Below are positions 1 to 7,220 of a DNA stretch of 16,040 nucleotides, in pieces. The stretch is from CAISDH01 sp964398805 (GTDB lineage: Archaea > Micrarchaeota > Micrarchaeia > Micrarchaeales > Micrarchaeaceae). The translations under genes were made by a program, and so were the position numbers. How positions within the stretch are numbered: the stretch's first letter is position 1; each line of letters begins with the position of its first letter. Below the pieces are notes generated by a model that searched no databases, was not told the DNA's origin, and saw only the letters and a list, made by a program, of their open reading frames with translations. The DNA is taken from NCBI GenBank assembly GCA_964398805.1, contig CAYNNI010000003.1:1-16040 (forward strand). Direction: 5' to 3'.

Positions 1-1305
1 TCTCGTTATGAGGAGAAGCAGCTAAATGAACCGTTGGGTTGAATTCCTGAGCACGTTAAAAGGGAATCCGCAACGATCATCCTAGTCCGTACCTAGAACC
101 AGTACAGGTGCTGCTGGCTGAAAAAGCCAAGGTGTGTCGGAGTAACCGGCGTTAGGGAAATCGGCAAATTAGTGGCGTACGTTTTCAATAAGCCATGTCT
201 GCGCCCAGTAAGCGCAGATGACACTAATCAGGGAGCAACAACTGTTTATCAAAAACACAACTCACTGCAAAGCGGAAACGCTAAGTACGGTGGGTGACGC
301 CTGCTCACCGCTAGTACGTGAACACCCACTTCAATGGGAATAAGCGCTAGCAAAGAGCGGGGGTAATTCTGACCCTCTTGAGGTAGCGTAATACCTCGTC
401 ACTTAATAGGTGACCTGCATGAAGGGCGTAATGATTGCTCTACTGTCCCAACGTTGGATCCGGTGAACTTACTACGCGGTGAACATGCCGTGATCTCCCA
501 GTGGGAGAAGAAGTCTCCATGAAGCTTTACTACAGCCTGTAGTTGTTGCAATACGTGCTATACATAGCGTAAGTGGGAGCGTCGATGGGTGCGTTTTGGC
601 GCACTCGGAGCGACAATGTAACACCACTTTTAGCGTGTGTTGCGGCTAACTCGCAAGAGGACAGCTGCAGGCGGGTAGTGAGACTGGACGGTCGCATTCG
701 ATAATGAAACGAAAGTGACCAATGCTCTGCTTAGGCGGGTTGGAAACCCGCTGTCAAGCACAAAGGCAAATGCAGGGCTGACTGTGCGTCGAAAAGCGTG
801 GCGCGCAGACCGGAAACGGGGGCTTAAGGAGCTTTGGTATGCCCTTTTAATGGGGCTCCATGCTGTCAAACAAGTTACTCTGGAGGTAATCGATTCGTCG
901 CTGGTGAGAGTCCACATCGACCCAGCGGTTTGATACATCGATGTGAGCCCGAGTTATCCCGGCCGTGCATAAGCGGCCAAGGGTTGTGCTGTTCGCACAT
1001 CAAAAACTCACGCTAGTCTCGTTCAGTCCGCCGTGAGGCAGGACGGTATGATCTACTGGGAGTGTTAGTGCCAGAGGACAAGATCCCTTTAATACGAGAG
1101 GAACAGGGGGTCGGCGCCACTAGTGTACCTGTTGTTATAGCATCGCAGGGTAGCCACGCGCCATATGGATAAGCCCTGAAGGCATCTAAGGGCGAAGCCA
1201 TGCCCGAAACGAGGCACTATGGCGGTCGCAATAGACGACTTTGATAGGACGGTTGCATATGCAGAGAGCGCAAGCGATCTGCGGACATACCGTTACTAAA
1301 GCCTA
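1..1305 (+). rRNA. 23S ribosomal RNA, 3' part (5' end outside window)
   Basis: Large-subunit rRNA from about domain III/IV to the 3' end. Recognisable landmarks are the domain IV stretch ACTGTTTATCAAAAACAC near 241, helix 69 near 360-376, the peptidyl-transferase loop (GGTAAT, 885-890, and ATCGATGT, 937-944), the A-loop hairpin near 983-1000, the sarcin-ricin loop (TACGAGAGGAAC, 1093-1104), and a final archaeal-style hairpin before ACTAAAGCC. The stretches 873-900 and 921-964 align without gaps to my memory of the Haloarcula sequence. Helices keep pairing, so it looks like a real rRNA gene, but several near-universal bases differ (see findings). The 3' end is approximate. No 5S gene follows. 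Confidence 0.95.
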
Positions 1306-1318
1306 AAATGCAAGCTTT

Positions 1319-1332
1319 CTCCTCACTTTTTT
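1319..1332 (+). terminator. Pyrimidine-rich terminator after 23S rRNA
   Basis: A pyrimidine-rich run ends in six T residues (1327-1332) just after the rRNA 3' end. Archaeal RNA polymerase commonly stops at such T-runs without a hairpin. A possible TATA element (CTATATA, 1334-1340) follows at once and may have driven the broken pyrB gene. Confidence 0.5.
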
Positions 1333-1460
1333 CCTATATACGATAAGGCCCAGCGTAAGCCAGGTGCGGAGCAGAGACGTGCGCAATGGTTCTTATAACC
1401 AAACGCCAAATGATGTGGGGGCATAAGAGTCGCAATCCGGACGGGGGGAATCCCCTTTCT

Positions 1461-1829
1461 ATGAGGAGCCTGCTTTCAGTAAAGGACTTGGACAGAAATG
1501 AGATATCGGAGATCATCGCCGAGTCGAACAGGATGCGGGGACTCTTTGAAAGTGGGAAGCGGCTGAAACTGCTCGACGGTGGGATACTTGCTACGCTATT
1601 CTACAAGCCCAGCACGAGGACCCGGCTCAGTTTCGAAAGCGCCATGCAAAGGCCAGGTGGCGGGGTCATCGGCTTCGTGGATAAGAGCTCCTCTTCTGCC
1701 ATGAAAGGCGAGAGCCTCGCAGACACTGTGCGGGTGGTCTCCACCTATTCTGACATAATCGTCCTCAGACACAATGAAACCGGGGCCGCGAGGGAGGCTG
1801 CCTTGTATTTGCAGGCGGGCTCCTCATAG
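1461..1829 (+). pseudogene. pyrB: pyrB fragment: aspartate carbamoyltransferase, N-terminal part only
   Basis: The first ~115 residues match aspartate carbamoyltransferase, which joins carbamoyl phosphate to aspartate in pyrimidine synthesis. Visible are the start MRSLLSVKDLDRNEI, the carbamoyl-phosphate motif PSTRTRLSFE, the lysine loop KGESLADT, and DIIVLRHNETGAAREAA. Homology stops near 1803, and the frame reaches a stop at 1829 after LYLQAGSS. The family is about 300 residues long. The later part of the phosphate site, the HPTQ segment and the whole aspartate-binding domain are missing, and none of the three downstream frames restores them. ATG 1461 fits the usual family start; ATGs at 1386 and 1413 are also in frame. 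The enzyme cannot be functional, and the regulatory partner pyrI is not in the window. Confidence 0.85.
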
Positions 1830-1897
1830 TGGGAGGCTCGAGCGCGAGCGACTACCTGCTCTGGGGCAGGAGAATGCAGGCAGGATCATAAAAGCGG

Positions 1898-2659
1898 TCA
1901 AGGCTTTGAAGGCCATTGGCGGCGCCTTGAAAGCACCACCTTCTGAATTGCCTTTACTGGAACTCTGCCTTCTACGGCCTCAAGGAAGGCGCGCACCAGC
2001 GCGCAATTAGCCAGCGCCCTGGCGGAGAGGTCTTTCTTTCCGGGGGTTTCGGAGCATATCGAGCTGGTGGCTCCGGCATGGAACATCAGGTCCTCAAAGG
2101 TGCCGTCGTGAAGGTCCAGCACTATCCCTTTCTTCAGCAGAGCGCCGAGTTCTGGCGCCTTATCGCCATGCGAGAAATGGCCGTCTATGTCAACGATGCC
2201 GTCATCGATCAGCTCGAAGTGCTTGCCCAGCGTAGCTCTAAGCCTATCGGCCAGGAAGCCGGGCATTTCCGTGTGCTCGAACGCGTACAGGTATGCCTTT
2301 TCCTCCTCTAGGTTCTCGTGCAGCGTCAGGAAGCCGCCCGCACCAGCTCTTCCAAGCTCATCGATGTGCTCTAGAAGCAGCTTCCCCTCTCGCGAGATGG
2401 CGCCGCCGTACGGATCTATGTCATTGTGGCAGTAGCCGGAGTTTGGCATCTCTTCGAAGGCGTTATGGTAGCTGCCCTTCAGCATGCCAGTAGGATTTAC
2501 CAGCGGCAGGAAAGATACAGACACCGACTTGAAGCTCTCGAGAAGTCCGCTTTCGAGGAAATGCAGCAGTCCCCACACACCCGCGACCTCATCGCCGTGG
2601 AAGCCTGCGGAGATGAGAACCTTCTTTGCGGGGCTCTTCGCCTTGTGCTCCAGATAGAG
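1898..2659 (-). pseudogene. M14-family zinc carboxypeptidase/deacylase, 5'-truncated
   Basis: The product resembles M14 metallopeptidases and the related succinylglutamate desuccinylase/aspartoacylase group. Read from the open frame at 2659, it shows the zinc motif H-x-x-E in SAGFHGDEVAG, NPTG, NDIDPYGG, a third zinc ligand in LDLHDGT, and a likely catalytic Glu in SICSETPG. All key residues are present. An in-frame TAG (2660-2662) lies upstream, and no ATG, GTG or TTG precedes the HxxE motif, so the first strand and start codon appear lost. The first ATG (2578) would drop a zinc ligand. The C-terminus runs into the pyrB scar and its last ~20 residues may not be native. It lies tail-to-tail with the pyrB fragment. 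Confidence 0.7.
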
Positions 2660-2666
2660 CTAGCTT

Positions 2667-2674
2667 CTTAAATT
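2667..2674 (+). promoter_or_regulatory. TATA-like box for the Cgi121-like gene
   Basis: CTTAAATT is centred about 25 bases before GTG 2695, the spacing expected for a leaderless archaeal transcript. It lies just past the broken 5' end of the M14 gene. Confidence 0.45.
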
Positions 2675-2694
2675 GAGTTTGCAGTAATACTAGT

Positions 2695-3210
2695 GTGGCC
2701 GGAAGCTGGTCTGCGGAGTTCAGGCGCGCGCTTGGAAACTCCTCGAAGGCTGTAATAAAAGAGGCAGCACCAAAGTTGGGCATCAAGGGGCTCATCGCCA
2801 AGGCGGCAAGGATAAATGCGGGTGCGCATGTCGTACAGCTATTTGATGCGGATGCTGTTGCAAACAGGGCTCACGTCCTTGGCGCGTATCTTAACGCGCT
2901 TGTTGCGTTCAAGAATCGCACCAACAGATCGAAGAGCATCGCGATGGAGATGCTCCTGTTCGCCTCGCTTACAGACCAGATAGGCACAGCAATAAGGATT
3001 TCCGGGGCCAAGCCCGGGTCGCGGATTGTTGTTTTTGCGAGCGACAAAGAGTCATTCTCCAGAATTGCCCCGCTGCTGAAGGACGTCAAGGAATTCGTTG
3101 CGGATATCAAGCGCGAAAAGCGAGTTTTAAAGGTGCTTGGAGTTAAGAAGGTACACGACACCGACAGCGATATGCTGCGCGCAATGGCGGTATCTCGGCT
3201 TAGCGCATAG
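2695..3210 (+). CDS. KEOPS complex Cgi121-like subunit
   Basis: The 171-residue product resembles archaeal Cgi121 (TPRKB in animals), the outer subunit of the KEOPS complex that makes t6A at position 37 of ANN-decoding tRNAs. Family features seen are HVVQLFDADAVANRAHVLGA, then NRSKSIAMEMLLFAS and TDQIGTAIRISGAKPGS, the typical helix pattern with a conserved small-residue ALTDQI/GxRQI-like segment, and a C-terminal tail KVLGVKKVH. Length fits the family. The first ~35 residues are a basic extension that I cannot align. GTG 2695 is chosen because of the TATA-like box 25 bases upstream. No other KEOPS gene is in the window, as is common in archaea. The gene ends one base before an AAGGAG motif that leads the LamG gene. 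Confidence 0.72.
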   Translation: MAGSWSAEFRRALGNSSKAVIKEAAPKLGIKGLIAKAARINAGAHVVQLFDADAVANRAHVLGAYLNALVAFKNRTNRSKSIAMEMLLFASLTDQIGTAIRISGAKPGSRIVVFASDKESFSRIAPLLKDVKEFVADIKREKRVLKVLGVKKVHDTDSDMLRAMAVSRLSA

Positions 3211-3222
3211 AAGGAGATTATG
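3211..3222 (+). promoter_or_regulatory. Strong Shine-Dalgarno with ATG, leading a 9-codon frame
   Basis: AAGGAG at 3211-3216 sits 3 bases before ATG 3220. That ATG opens a frame of only MYFGVSDLS, which stops at 3247-3249. It is in the wrong frame for the LamG protein but stands where a pilin-like leader peptide should begin. Confidence 0.5.
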
Positions 3223-3269
3223 TACTTCGGGGTGTCGGACCTGTCGTAGCGCACAGGTCCCAGCCCGCG

Positions 3270-3977
3270 ATGGAGCACCTGATGACCTACGGATGGGCCA
3301 TCCTCATTATTTCCGTTGTCCTTGCCGCGCTCTTCCAGCTCGGAGTGTTCAGTGGAGTTGCGTCGCCTATGGCGCGACCGGGTTTGTGCCAGGTCATTAG
3401 GCCGTACGACACGGAAGCGCAGCGTACATCAGTCGCAGGCATGTGCAGCGGGCAGCTGCCACAGTACGTCGCGAGCTTCAACGGGCAGAGCAGCTACATT
3501 GATTCCGGAAGCAGCACCGCGCTTGCCCCGAACATGCTCACAATCACGGCATGGGTGAACTCAGGGGATGTGAATTACCAGCAGGACGGCTCCAGCGGCC
3601 AGTCCATAATCGCGGAGTCGCCTGATCCCGCCAACTACATATACTGGGTGCGAATCCAAGCAGGCAACCTTCTGGTTTCCATGTACGGCGGAGAAGTCTC
3701 GGCAGGCGGCGCAATTCCGAACAGCAATATCTGGTATTTCGTTGCGGTTACAGCATCAAACGGCGGGGTGATAAATGCATATGTGAACGGGAACAACGTG
3801 GCTTCCGGGGCTGCCGGAACCTCATATGCGAGCTACAATACGGTAATCGGCGATTCGAGGCTCGGCAGAGGGATACGGTTCTTCGGTTCGGTGGCCAACG
3901 TCAGGATCTACAACACCACTCTCTCGGCGGCAGAGATCCGCGGGCTTTACGCCGAAGGAATAGGCGGCGCACTGTAA
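3270..3977 (+). CDS. LamG-domain surface protein with pilin-like N-terminus (probably frameshifted at both ends)
   Basis: The 235-residue product has a type IV pilin-like N-terminal segment (AMEHLMTYGWAILI plus hydrophobic residues to about 27), a linker with CQVIRPYD and SGQLPQYVASFNGQSS, and a full LamG/concanavalin-like beta-sandwich (about 67-225). Sandwich motifs are LTITAWVN, WYFVAVTAS, INAYVNGNNVASG, and VANVRIYNTTLSAAEIRGLYAEGIGG. It should be anchored in the membrane and bind surface glycans or ligands. Micrarchaeota carry many such proteins, often with tandem LamG domains. The in-frame codons before ATG 3270 read HRSQPAM, like the usual K/R-G-Q-S-A-M leader site, but no start codon lies in that frame. 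The leader probably lies in another frame (ATG 3220). The 3' end breaks at 3973. Confidence 0.8.
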   Translation: MEHLMTYGWAILIISVVLAALFQLGVFSGVASPMARPGLCQVIRPYDTEAQRTSVAGMCSGQLPQYVASFNGQSSYIDSGSSTALAPNMLTITAWVNSGDVNYQQDGSSGQSIIAESPDPANYIYWVRIQAGNLLVSMYGGEVSAGGAIPNSNIWYFVAVTASNGGVINAYVNGNNVASGAAGTSYASYNTVIGDSRLGRGIRFFGSVANVRIYNTTLSAAEIRGLYAEGIGGAL

Positions 3978-4105
3978 GGCTGGATGCCCTTGCGGCGTGG
4001 TGGCCTCTGAACGGCGACGCAAAAGACTACAGTGGGAACAGGAACAACGGCATGCCGGCTGGCATCGCGTACTCTGGCAGCTGGACCGGCGGGTACGCCT
4101 TGCAT
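3974..4105 (+). pseudogene. LamG linker remnant 1, frameshifted from the upstream gene
   Basis: Directly after GLYAEGIGGA the frame slips: in another frame the sequence continues as VRLDALAAWWPLNGDAKDYS, then GNRNNGMP and SGSWTGGYALH. In the related fragment at 11.3 kb the same parts are in one frame (GAPIRLTNLVGWWPLNG). One missing base near 3973 explains the stop. This is the linker that normally leads to a next LamG domain (FNGQSS), but homology ends at ALH. The open frame runs on unrelated to a stop at 4172-4174, overlapping the end of the XPF gene. Confidence 0.75.
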
Positions 4106-4142
4106 CAGAGGATGGAAGCTTGCGGCAGGAATCGCGAGCCCC

Positions 4143-4793
4143 TCATTTCTTTGATGAGCGGTATGTACAGTTGAAAGCGCCGTGCACGAGTTCTGCCTTC
4201 TTCTTCCCGATCTTGTCGACCTTCATGAGCTCGTCCTTGCTTGCTTCTGCGATGCTCCTTATGCTGCCGAAGTGCGCGAGGAGAAGCCTTGACAGCTTGG
4301 GGCCTACGCCGGGAAGGTTGCCTATTATGCGCTCTTGGAGCTGCTGGCTGGTGTAGGTGCGCATTCCGCCCTTGGGGGACGGCTCCCGGGATGCCTCGGA
4401 CTGCTCCCTTTTCGCGATGCTCGCCATCACTTCAGCCGCGTCGCTCGCGCTTCTTACCGGAAGCGCAACTATCCCGTAGTCGGTGTACAGCGCGGCTATC
4501 GTCCCGTTCATTACCCTGCTGCCGAGCCCGAACTCGGAGGCGTTGCCCTCTATAATCAGGATCGGAAAGGAATAGTGTTCTCTAAGCCGCTTTATCTGGG
4601 CGAAGAGCCTGCCGTTGATTATGGAGCTTTCGAAATCGCTCACGGTCTTGCGCTCCACGCAGACCCGGTCGGAGAGCACGAAGTCACCGACGTGTATGGT
4701 CTTCGTCTCAACGTCCACGCCGCTTGACGCGAGCGTGCCGAGAAGCTCGGCGTTCTTCTCCCGGGAGTCCGCTATTATCTTGGCCTGCTTCAT
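4143..4793 (-). CDS. xpf: XPF/ERCC4-family structure-specific endonuclease (short archaeal form)
   Basis: The 216-residue product cuts branched or flap DNA during repair and fork restart, probably as a homodimer. The ERCC4 nuclease domain covers about 1-130, with DSREK (9-13), VGDFVLSDR (35-43) and the active site VERKTVSDF (ERK 47-49, D53). A Ser/Pro-rich linker follows. The C-terminal tandem helix-hairpin-helix dimer and DNA-binding domain has GNLPGVGPKLSRLL and VDKIGKKKAELV. There is no helicase part, so it resembles the short Thermoproteota XPF rather than euryarchaeal Hef. The start ATG 4793 overlaps the stop of the upstream membrane-protein gene (ATGA), implying co-translation. The last residues (NCTYRSSKK) lie beside LamG remnant 1 and show no PCNA-binding motif that I can see. 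Confidence 0.92.
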   Translation of the reverse strand: MKQAKIIADSREKNAELLGTLASSGVDVETKTIHVGDFVLSDRVCVERKTVSDFESSIINGRLFAQIKRLREHYSFPILIIEGNASEFGLGSRVMNGTIAALYTDYGIVALPVRSASDAAEVMASIAKREQSEASREPSPKGGMRTYTSQQLQERIIGNLPGVGPKLSRLLLAHFGSIRSIAEASKDELMKVDKIGKKKAELVHGAFNCTYRSSKK

Positions 4794-7072
4794 GGGGTGC
4801 GCCTGGAGAATGTTATGTTCGCCACCGCGAGCGGCGCGCGGCTGTTGCTCTGGAGGAAGAACAGCATGTTGCCCTCCTGCCCGGAAGCAAGCGTCACGTT
4901 CAGTTCGTAGGAATGCATGCTGCCCGTCACGTTGAACTGCGCAAGCGTTCTTGTCGAATTCCCGACCTGCTGCACCACGTACAGGGTCTGCGGCGACGGG
5001 GAGAGCGCGTTTATCCGTATTGTTGTGTTTATGCTGTACGGCAGGCGGGAGCCGACCTTGCCCGCTATGTCAGTAAGATTGGCGAACGGCGCATACACAA
5101 CGACCGCACCGGACTGCACGGGCACCCAGACCTGCCGGTACGTGCCGTTGAACGGCAGCAGGCTCGCCTGCCACTGCGTGGGTATCGGATACGAAACGTA
5201 GCTCCTGAAGAGCGATGCGTTTATAGCCTTGGACGTGGCGAATGCTATCGTGGTGTTGTCCGTGTAAACTGGGGAACCGAACACGCCGAAGAGGTACGTG
5301 CCGAGCTTCGCGAGCGACGTGTTGTTGTACGCTGTGCGGTCCAAGACGATGAACTTGGTGTCGTAGTTGAACAGTGTGAGCAGCGTCTGGTTAGTGTAGT
5401 TCTCGACTACCGGATTGGAGTAGCTGAGGTTGCCGTACAGCGAGAGCTGCTGGTCCTGCAGTACAAGAGGTATGTTGTACAGCGAGAGCGTGTCAGTCAG
5501 GTTGCTCCTGGTGACGTAGCCGCCAACCAGGGGCTTGCGGGTGATGCTGGTGTAGTACGTCGCCTTGCCCATGGAGAGGAGCGGCAGGTTGCTGTTCTGC
5601 GCGGGCTGCGTGGGCAGCTGGAGCACGGAGAAGTTTCCGGGCATCTGTGCGATGAGCGAGTACAGAGTTGGCACGCTGACCTGCGTCGTCACAAGCCTGG
5701 CTATGTCTGCGCTGAAAAGGGGCATGCCGTTGCTCTCTATCAGGAACAGGGCGGAAACCGCGCAGATCACGAAGAGGCTGTTCCCAAGCAGGCCGCGCTT
5801 GGCAGAGCGCCACCTCTCGAGCAGGAGCTTGACGCCCATGGCAGCCAGGACCGCGAGGAACATCGTAGTTACGAGGCTGAACCTGCCGGGCTCGCGTATT
5901 ATGTTGAGGTACGGCACTGCATGGTAGAGATAGTACGGACCCGGCACGGAAGAGATGCTTCCGAAGAACTCGATTTGCGGACCCAGGGAAATCAGCCCGA
6001 ATACCGCAACGCCGGCAATCCACAGCGCCGCGCGCCTGCCCTGCCTGTAGATGCAGTACGCCGCCAGGAGCAGGGCGGTGAAGGACAGGTATGCGGTGCG
6101 CTCCGCCGGCAGGCCCGCGTAGAGCGTGCTGTAGGTGCCCTGCGTAAGCCAGTGGAAGATGCCGTTGTAATAGCTCGGGGTAAAGAAGGACATGAGGTCC
6201 GCGCTCCAGAACTCGTTGTGCTGCGCGTCGTTGAGGTAGTTCGCGGAAGAGAGCAGGCCGCTGCCGTTGGTCAGCGCCGCTATTATCGGTATGAACAGCC
6301 ATGCGCCGAGCACAAAGGCCGCAATCACGAACAGCAACAGGTTCACGCCGAAGCGGACGCTAAGCACCCGCGCCCTCTTGAATGCCAGATAGCCAAGGAT
6401 AGTGAGCGCGAGCACGAGCACCAGCATTATGGTCTGCTCCATGCTGCCCATGAGCGCAGAGAACGCAAAGCTTGCGGACATTCCCAGCACGTTGGACAGG
6501 CGCCGTTCCTCGCGGATGCTCCTCAGCAGGAAATACATGAAAAGCGGGATCCACATGACGTTGACGAAGTGTATGTGGGCATATGCGGAAGCGATGTGGA
6601 AGCTGCTGAACGAGAACACCACGCCGGCGAAGAAGGCAGCGTAAGAGTTCTTGGTCACGTATTTGGCCAGGACCATCATCGCCAGGCCGGAGAGAACGAA
6701 GCTTAGCATGAACATTATGTTGTAGGCGAACACGACCCCGAGAGCCTGGAGCGGCGCGGTCGCAAGGGCCAGAAGGGGGCTCATAGTCTGGAAGACAAGA
6801 TCGACCCCCACGGGCCAGTACAGCAGGGAGGTGTGGTATATGCCAGTGTGGAGATTGAACAGCGCGTAGTTTACCCACCATATGTCCCAGAGGTTCTGGT
6901 ACGAGTCGCCTCCGGAGCCCGGAGTCGTGGAGTTCATGTTCAGCGTGAGCGGGTAGAACAGTATTATTGAGATGACCGCGAACGCAAGCGCAGCGTAGGC
7001 GTAGCTCCGCCATGGCCGGACGCGCAGGGTTATGGATGTGTCGTTGGTTTTTTCTTGCGTGGCTTCAGTCAT
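4790..7072 (-). CDS. Large multi-pass membrane protein, GT-C glycosyltransferase-like
   Basis: The 760-residue product has a short cytoplasmic N-terminus, a first transmembrane helix (about 27-46) and an external loop STTPGSGGDSYQNLWDIWW. About ten further hydrophobic helices follow to about residue 440, then a ~310-residue outer domain. An acidic first loop (GDSYQ) plus motifs such as YWPVGVDL and YLNIIREPGRFS are typical of GT-C-fold transferases that use lipid-linked sugars. I did not recognise the exact family, and the substrate is unknown. The outer part is rich in N-x-S/T sites (NNTTI, NGTY, NLTD, NTTI, NVTL), so the protein itself may be glycosylated. It is first in an operon with the XPF gene. 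A weak TATA-like CTTTACAG (7091-7098, minus) stands about 23 bases upstream. Confidence 0.7.
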   Translation of the reverse strand: MTEATQEKTNDTSITLRVRPWRSYAYAALAFAVISIILFYPLTLNMNSTTPGSGGDSYQNLWDIWWVNYALFNLHTGIYHTSLLYWPVGVDLVFQTMSPLLALATAPLQALGVVFAYNIMFMLSFVLSGLAMMVLAKYVTKNSYAAFFAGVVFSFSSFHIASAYAHIHFVNVMWIPLFMYFLLRSIREERRLSNVLGMSASFAFSALMGSMEQTIMLVLVLALTILGYLAFKRARVLSVRFGVNLLLFVIAAFVLGAWLFIPIIAALTNGSGLLSSANYLNDAQHNEFWSADLMSFFTPSYYNGIFHWLTQGTYSTLYAGLPAERTAYLSFTALLLAAYCIYRQGRRAALWIAGVAVFGLISLGPQIEFFGSISSVPGPYYLYHAVPYLNIIREPGRFSLVTTMFLAVLAAMGVKLLLERWRSAKRGLLGNSLFVICAVSALFLIESNGMPLFSADIARLVTTQVSVPTLYSLIAQMPGNFSVLQLPTQPAQNSNLPLLSMGKATYYTSITRKPLVGGYVTRSNLTDTLSLYNIPLVLQDQQLSLYGNLSYSNPVVENYTNQTLLTLFNYDTKFIVLDRTAYNNTSLAKLGTYLFGVFGSPVYTDNTTIAFATSKAINASLFRSYVSYPIPTQWQASLLPFNGTYRQVWVPVQSGAVVVYAPFANLTDIAGKVGSRLPYSINTTIRINALSPSPQTLYVVQQVGNSTRTLAQFNVTGSMHSYELNVTLASGQEGNMLFFLQSNSRAPLAVANITFSRRTP

Positions 7073-7090
7073 ATACTCAGTCTAGGCGCC

Positions 7091-7098
7091 CTGTAAAG
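7091..7098 (-). promoter_or_regulatory. Weak TATA-like box for the GT-C-like gene
   Basis: Read on the minus strand, CTTTACAG lies about 23 bases before ATG 7072. The match is weak. It forms one half of the divergent promoter region 7073-7220. Confidence 0.3.
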
Positions 7099-7190
7099 CC
7101 GGACATCTGGCAGGGAACTGCAGTCGCAATTACTGGGTAGAATAGAGCTATAATGGTTGCCGTCTAGCCGCGAAACCACGGCACAAAAGC

Positions 7191-7198
7191 TATTTATA
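7191..7198 (+). promoter_or_regulatory. TATA box for the secreted protein and pheST
   Basis: TATTTATA is centred 26 bases before ATG 7221 and is preceded by an A-rich stretch (CACAAAAG) where TFB would bind. It fits a leaderless transcript that probably runs on through pheS and pheT. Nearer ATGs at 7201 and 7214 open frames of only a few codons. Confidence 0.6.
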
Positions 7199-7220
7199 GG
7201 ATGGTTGTTTAAAATGAACG

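Noticed and set aside
630..1201. Several short open frames in both strands
   Set aside because: They lie inside the 23S rRNA gene and have no support as proteins.
1387..1400. Hairpin TGGTTCTTATAACCA considered as a tRNA anticodon arm
   Set aside because: The loop has only five bases, and no T-arm, D-arm or acceptor stem could be found around it.
1774..2010. 78-residue open frame continuing past the pyrB break
   Set aside because: It contains none of the expected pyrB motifs (GDG, HPTQ) and is probably chance reading through the scar.
4724..6706. 660-residue open frame on the plus strand
   Set aside because: It lies antisense to the GT-C-like gene, is full of Arg, Glu, His and Gln without domains, and its length is explained by the GC-rich codon pattern of the opposite strand.
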